This document shows positions 62,241-64,000 of a stretch of DNA of 64,000 bases, in pieces. The stretch comes from Gordonia polyisoprenivorans NBRC 16320 = JCM 10675 (GTDB taxonomy: Bacteria; Actinomycetota; Actinomycetes; Mycobacteriales; Mycobacteriaceae): assembly GCF_000241325.1 (NCBI RefSeq), contig NZ_BAEI01000077.1, positions 186,001 through 250,000 on the forward strand, written 5' to 3'. The notes beneath the pieces are model-generated. The model saw only the letters and a program-made list of their open reading frames with translations, ran no database searches and was not told the origin of the DNA. The first letter of the stretch is position 1. Each line of letters opens with the position of its first letter. Made by a program: the position numbers and the translations under genes.

Positions 62241-63356
62241 CTAGTCGTAGCGCTCGATGCTCGACTCGGCCAGCCGCGACAGCCCCTCGCGGATGTGGCG
62301 GGCCCAGATGCTGCCGATGCCCTCGACGGCCTGCAGGTCGGCGGCCGAGGAGGCCAGCAACGCCTGCAGGGTGCCGAAGCTGCGAACCAGACGATCGACG
62401 TGGGCGAACTGCAGTCGTGAGATCCGGGCCAGCATGCGGTAGCCGCGCGGGCTCATCGCGGTGTCCTGGGCCTCGATGGTGGTCGGGTAGCCGAAGGCGC
62501 CGGCCAGCAGCGTGAGATCGAGGAGGTCGGCGTCGGAGAGCGCCTCGACCGTCTCGAGGGTGTGGTGCACCTCCTCGGTGGTCGCCGGCTCGGGGCTGGC
62601 GTAGTAGTCGCGGACCAGTAATTCGCGGACGGTGTCGTTCTCGGAGATCAACTCCTCGAGCTGCAGACTCACCTGTCGTCCGTTGGTGCCCAGTTCCAGG
62701 ACGTACTCCTCGATCTCGACACCCACCCGGCGGACCATCTCCATCCGCTGCGCCGTCGACATCGCGTCGCGCAGTAGGACGTAGTCCTCGATCTCGGCGC
62801 GGCCGAGCGCCGAGATCACCTCGTCGAGGCGAGCCTTGTAGCGCTCGAGGGTCGACAGCGCCACGTTGGCGCGCGAGAGAATCGGGTCCGGGCTCTCGAC
62901 GACGCGTCGCACCCCTTCGGCGTAGACGCTGACGATCGACATCGACGCGCTCACCGAGATCACCGGATACCCGGTCTGGATGGCGGTGCGTTCGGCGGCG
63001 CGGTGGCGCGTTCCGGACTCCTCGGTGGGAATCGACGGATCGGGCACCAGTTGTACATTCGCGCGGACGATGCGTTTGCCGTCGGTGGAGAGCACCACCG
63101 CACCGTCCATCTTGGCGAGTTCCCGCAGACGCGTCGGGGCGAATTCGACGTCGAGCTGGAAGCCGCCGTCACAGATCTTCTCGACGTCGGAGTCGTGGCC
63201 GAGCACGATCAACGCTCCGGTACCGCCGCGCAGGATGCGTTCGAGACCGTCGCGCAGACCGGTGCCGGGCGCCACGCGGGCCAGCGTTTCCTTGATCAGT
63301 TCCGAGCGCCCGGCGTCGGTGCGCCCGTACTGGTCGGTTCTGGCTCCCTCGACCAT
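62241..63356 (-). CDS. disA: DNA-integrity scanning diadenylate cyclase DisA
   Basis: A 371-residue DisA. The catalytic DAC domain has the DGA motif in [10 protein letters not shown] and the RHR motif in [12 protein letters not shown] coiled middle ([28 protein letters not shown]) is followed by a helix-hairpin-helix DNA-binding end ([19 protein letters not shown]). It makes c-di-AMP and slides on DNA to sense branched structures. ATG 63356 is chosen because AGGAAGGGAC lies just upstream; ATG 63377 has none. The gene is a strong landmark, Rv3586 in M. tuberculosis, and here it is divergent from the thioesterase gene. Confidence 0.93.
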   Translation of the reverse strand: MVEGARTDQYGRTDAGRSELIKETLARVAPGTGLRDGLERILRGGTGALIVLGHDSDVEKICDGGFQLDVEFAPTRLRELAKMDGAVVLSTDGKRIVRANVQLVPDPSIPTEESGTRHRAAERTAIQTGYPVISVSASMSIVSVYAEGVRRVVESPDPILSRANVALSTLERYKARLDEVISALGRAEIEDYVLLRDAMSTAQRMEMVRRVGVEIEEYVLELGTNGRQVSLQLEELISENDTVRELLVRDYYASPEPATTEEVHHTLETVEALSDADLLDLTLLAGAFGYPTTIEAQDTAMSPRGYRMLARISRLQFAHVDRLVRSFGTLQALLASSAADLQAVEGIGSIWARHIREGLSRLAESSIERYD

Positions 63357-63430
63357 CGTTGTCCCTTCCTGCGTCATCGCGTCCGATCACCTGACACGTG
63401 CGGGAATCGGCATGACTAGGGTAACGGGAC

Positions 63431-64000
63431 GTGAGCACCCCTTCTCGTCCCGATCGGCCCGGTGGATTCGTCGTGCCCGCCGACATCGAGGCCATGACGC
63501 GTCATCCGAAGGCCGCCGGACCGGGTGAGCCCATCCGTATGCACAACCCGATGTGCCTGGGATGTGGCGAGGATGCGCCCCGCGGGCTGCATCTGGTGGT
63601 CCGGGCGGGCGAAGATTTCACCGTGGAGACCGAGATGGACGTCGAACCGTGGATGGAAGGTGGTCCCGGCGTGATCCACGGCGGTGTGCTCTCGACCGCG
63701 TTCGACGAGGTGATGGGCACCGCGCCGCTACTCGTCGGGCCGTCGGCGGTGACCGTGCACCTCGAGGTGGACTTCCTCGCGCCGGTGCCCGTCGGCTCGC
63801 GCCTGCAGCTCAGTGCCCGGTTGCTCGGCCGTCAGCGACGCAAGATCTACGTCGAGGCGGTCGGTCACATCGGCGATCCGGACCAGCCGGTCGCCGTTGG
63901 CCATTCGATCTTCGTGTCGATCAACGCGCGCGAGCACTTCGCCGACCACGTCGAGCGCAGTCAGATGTCCGACGAGTACAAGCAGCGGCTTTCGAGGCCG
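63431..64000 (+). CDS. PaaI-type hotdog-fold thioesterase (cut by window end)
   Basis: An open frame runs from GTG 63431 to the window end, giving 190 residues. It contains MCLGCGEDAPRGLHL, then PWMEGGPGVIHGGVLSTAFDEVMGTAPLL, the HGG-type active-site segment of PaaI/hotdog thioesterases with the general base region, and VTVHLEVDFLAPVPVGSRLQLSARLLG. It would hydrolyse a small acyl-CoA thioester; the substrate is unknown. It is divergent from disA with 74 bp between the starts. No stop codon is reached inside the window. Confidence 0.75.
   Translation, partial: MSTPSRPDRPGGFVVPADIEAMTRHPKAAGPGEPIRMHNPMCLGCGEDAPRGLHLVVRAGEDFTVETEMDVEPWMEGGPGVIHGGVLSTAFDEVMGTAPLLVGPSAVTVHLEVDFLAPVPVGSRLQLSARLLGRQRRKIYVEAVGHIGDPDQPVAVGHSIFVSINAREHFADHVERSQMSDEYKQRLSRP

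Overview
The window is GC-rich, uses many GTG and TTG starts and packs genes with 1-4 nt overlaps. It carries a complete mce4 steroid importer, a cholesterol side-chain degradation gene set with KstR-type operators, an antigen-85-like esterase and PapA-type acyltransferases. Together these point to a mycolic-acid actinobacterium (Mycobacteriales). Gordonia or a close relative is my best guess; no rRNA or other species marker is present. All product names come from reading the translations and recalling family members, not from a database search.

Layout. (a) 1-3734: end of an unknown gene, a GyrA-like/GNAT fusion, a FadD8-like acyl-CoA ligase behind two KstR-type boxes, and a DUF5685-like protein with a Cys-rich tail. 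(b) 3826-15542: a probable cell-envelope glycolipid cassette with one UGT-type glycosyltransferase, four condensation-fold acyltransferases, a DrrAB-like ABC exporter, an antigen-85-like secreted esterase and two paralogous GT2 glycosyltransferases. No polyketide synthase or MmpL is present. (c) 15586-21355: two CYP125-like P450s, one beside a TetR regulator and one beside fadA5 and a ddn-like gene, plus an NTF2-like protein. The fadA5/ddn/cyp125 arrangement matches M. tuberculosis Rv3545c-Rv3547. (d) 21393-22597: an AbiEi-like gene between related fold-back elements. (e) 22609-32212: ltp3, ltp4, DUF35, a flavin/F420 oxidoreductase, a CYP102-like P450, echA19, fadD19 and a nitronate-monooxygenase-like gene, largely matching Rv3515c-Rv3523. 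(f) 32213-34409: a DUF222/HNH gene between repeat clusters. (g) 34410-50850: fadD17, fadE27 and fadE26 diverging from fdxD, hsd4A, yrbE4AB, mce4A-F and two Mce-associated genes, matching Rv3506-Rv3492c. (h) 50881-52365: an aldehyde dehydrogenase behind a perfect KstR-type box. (i) 52503-64000: housekeeping genes (LON-domain protein, mhuD, hydrolase, mutY, carbonic anhydrase, disA), close to Rv3592-Rv3586, with an inserted lacI / glutaryl-CoA dehydrogenase / CoA-transferase unit and a cut thioesterase gene at the end.

How it works together. The Mce4 complex would import sterol. CYP125 oxidises the side-chain terminus; FadD19 and FadD17 form CoA thioesters; FadE26/FadE27, EchA19, Hsd4A, FadA5, Ltp3/Ltp4 and DUF35 shorten the chain. 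Nine KstR-type 14-mers (TNNAACNNGTTNNA) mark this regulon; kstR itself and the ring-degradation genes are outside the window. I saw no rRNA, tRNA, CRISPR array, insertion-sequence transposase or replication origin.
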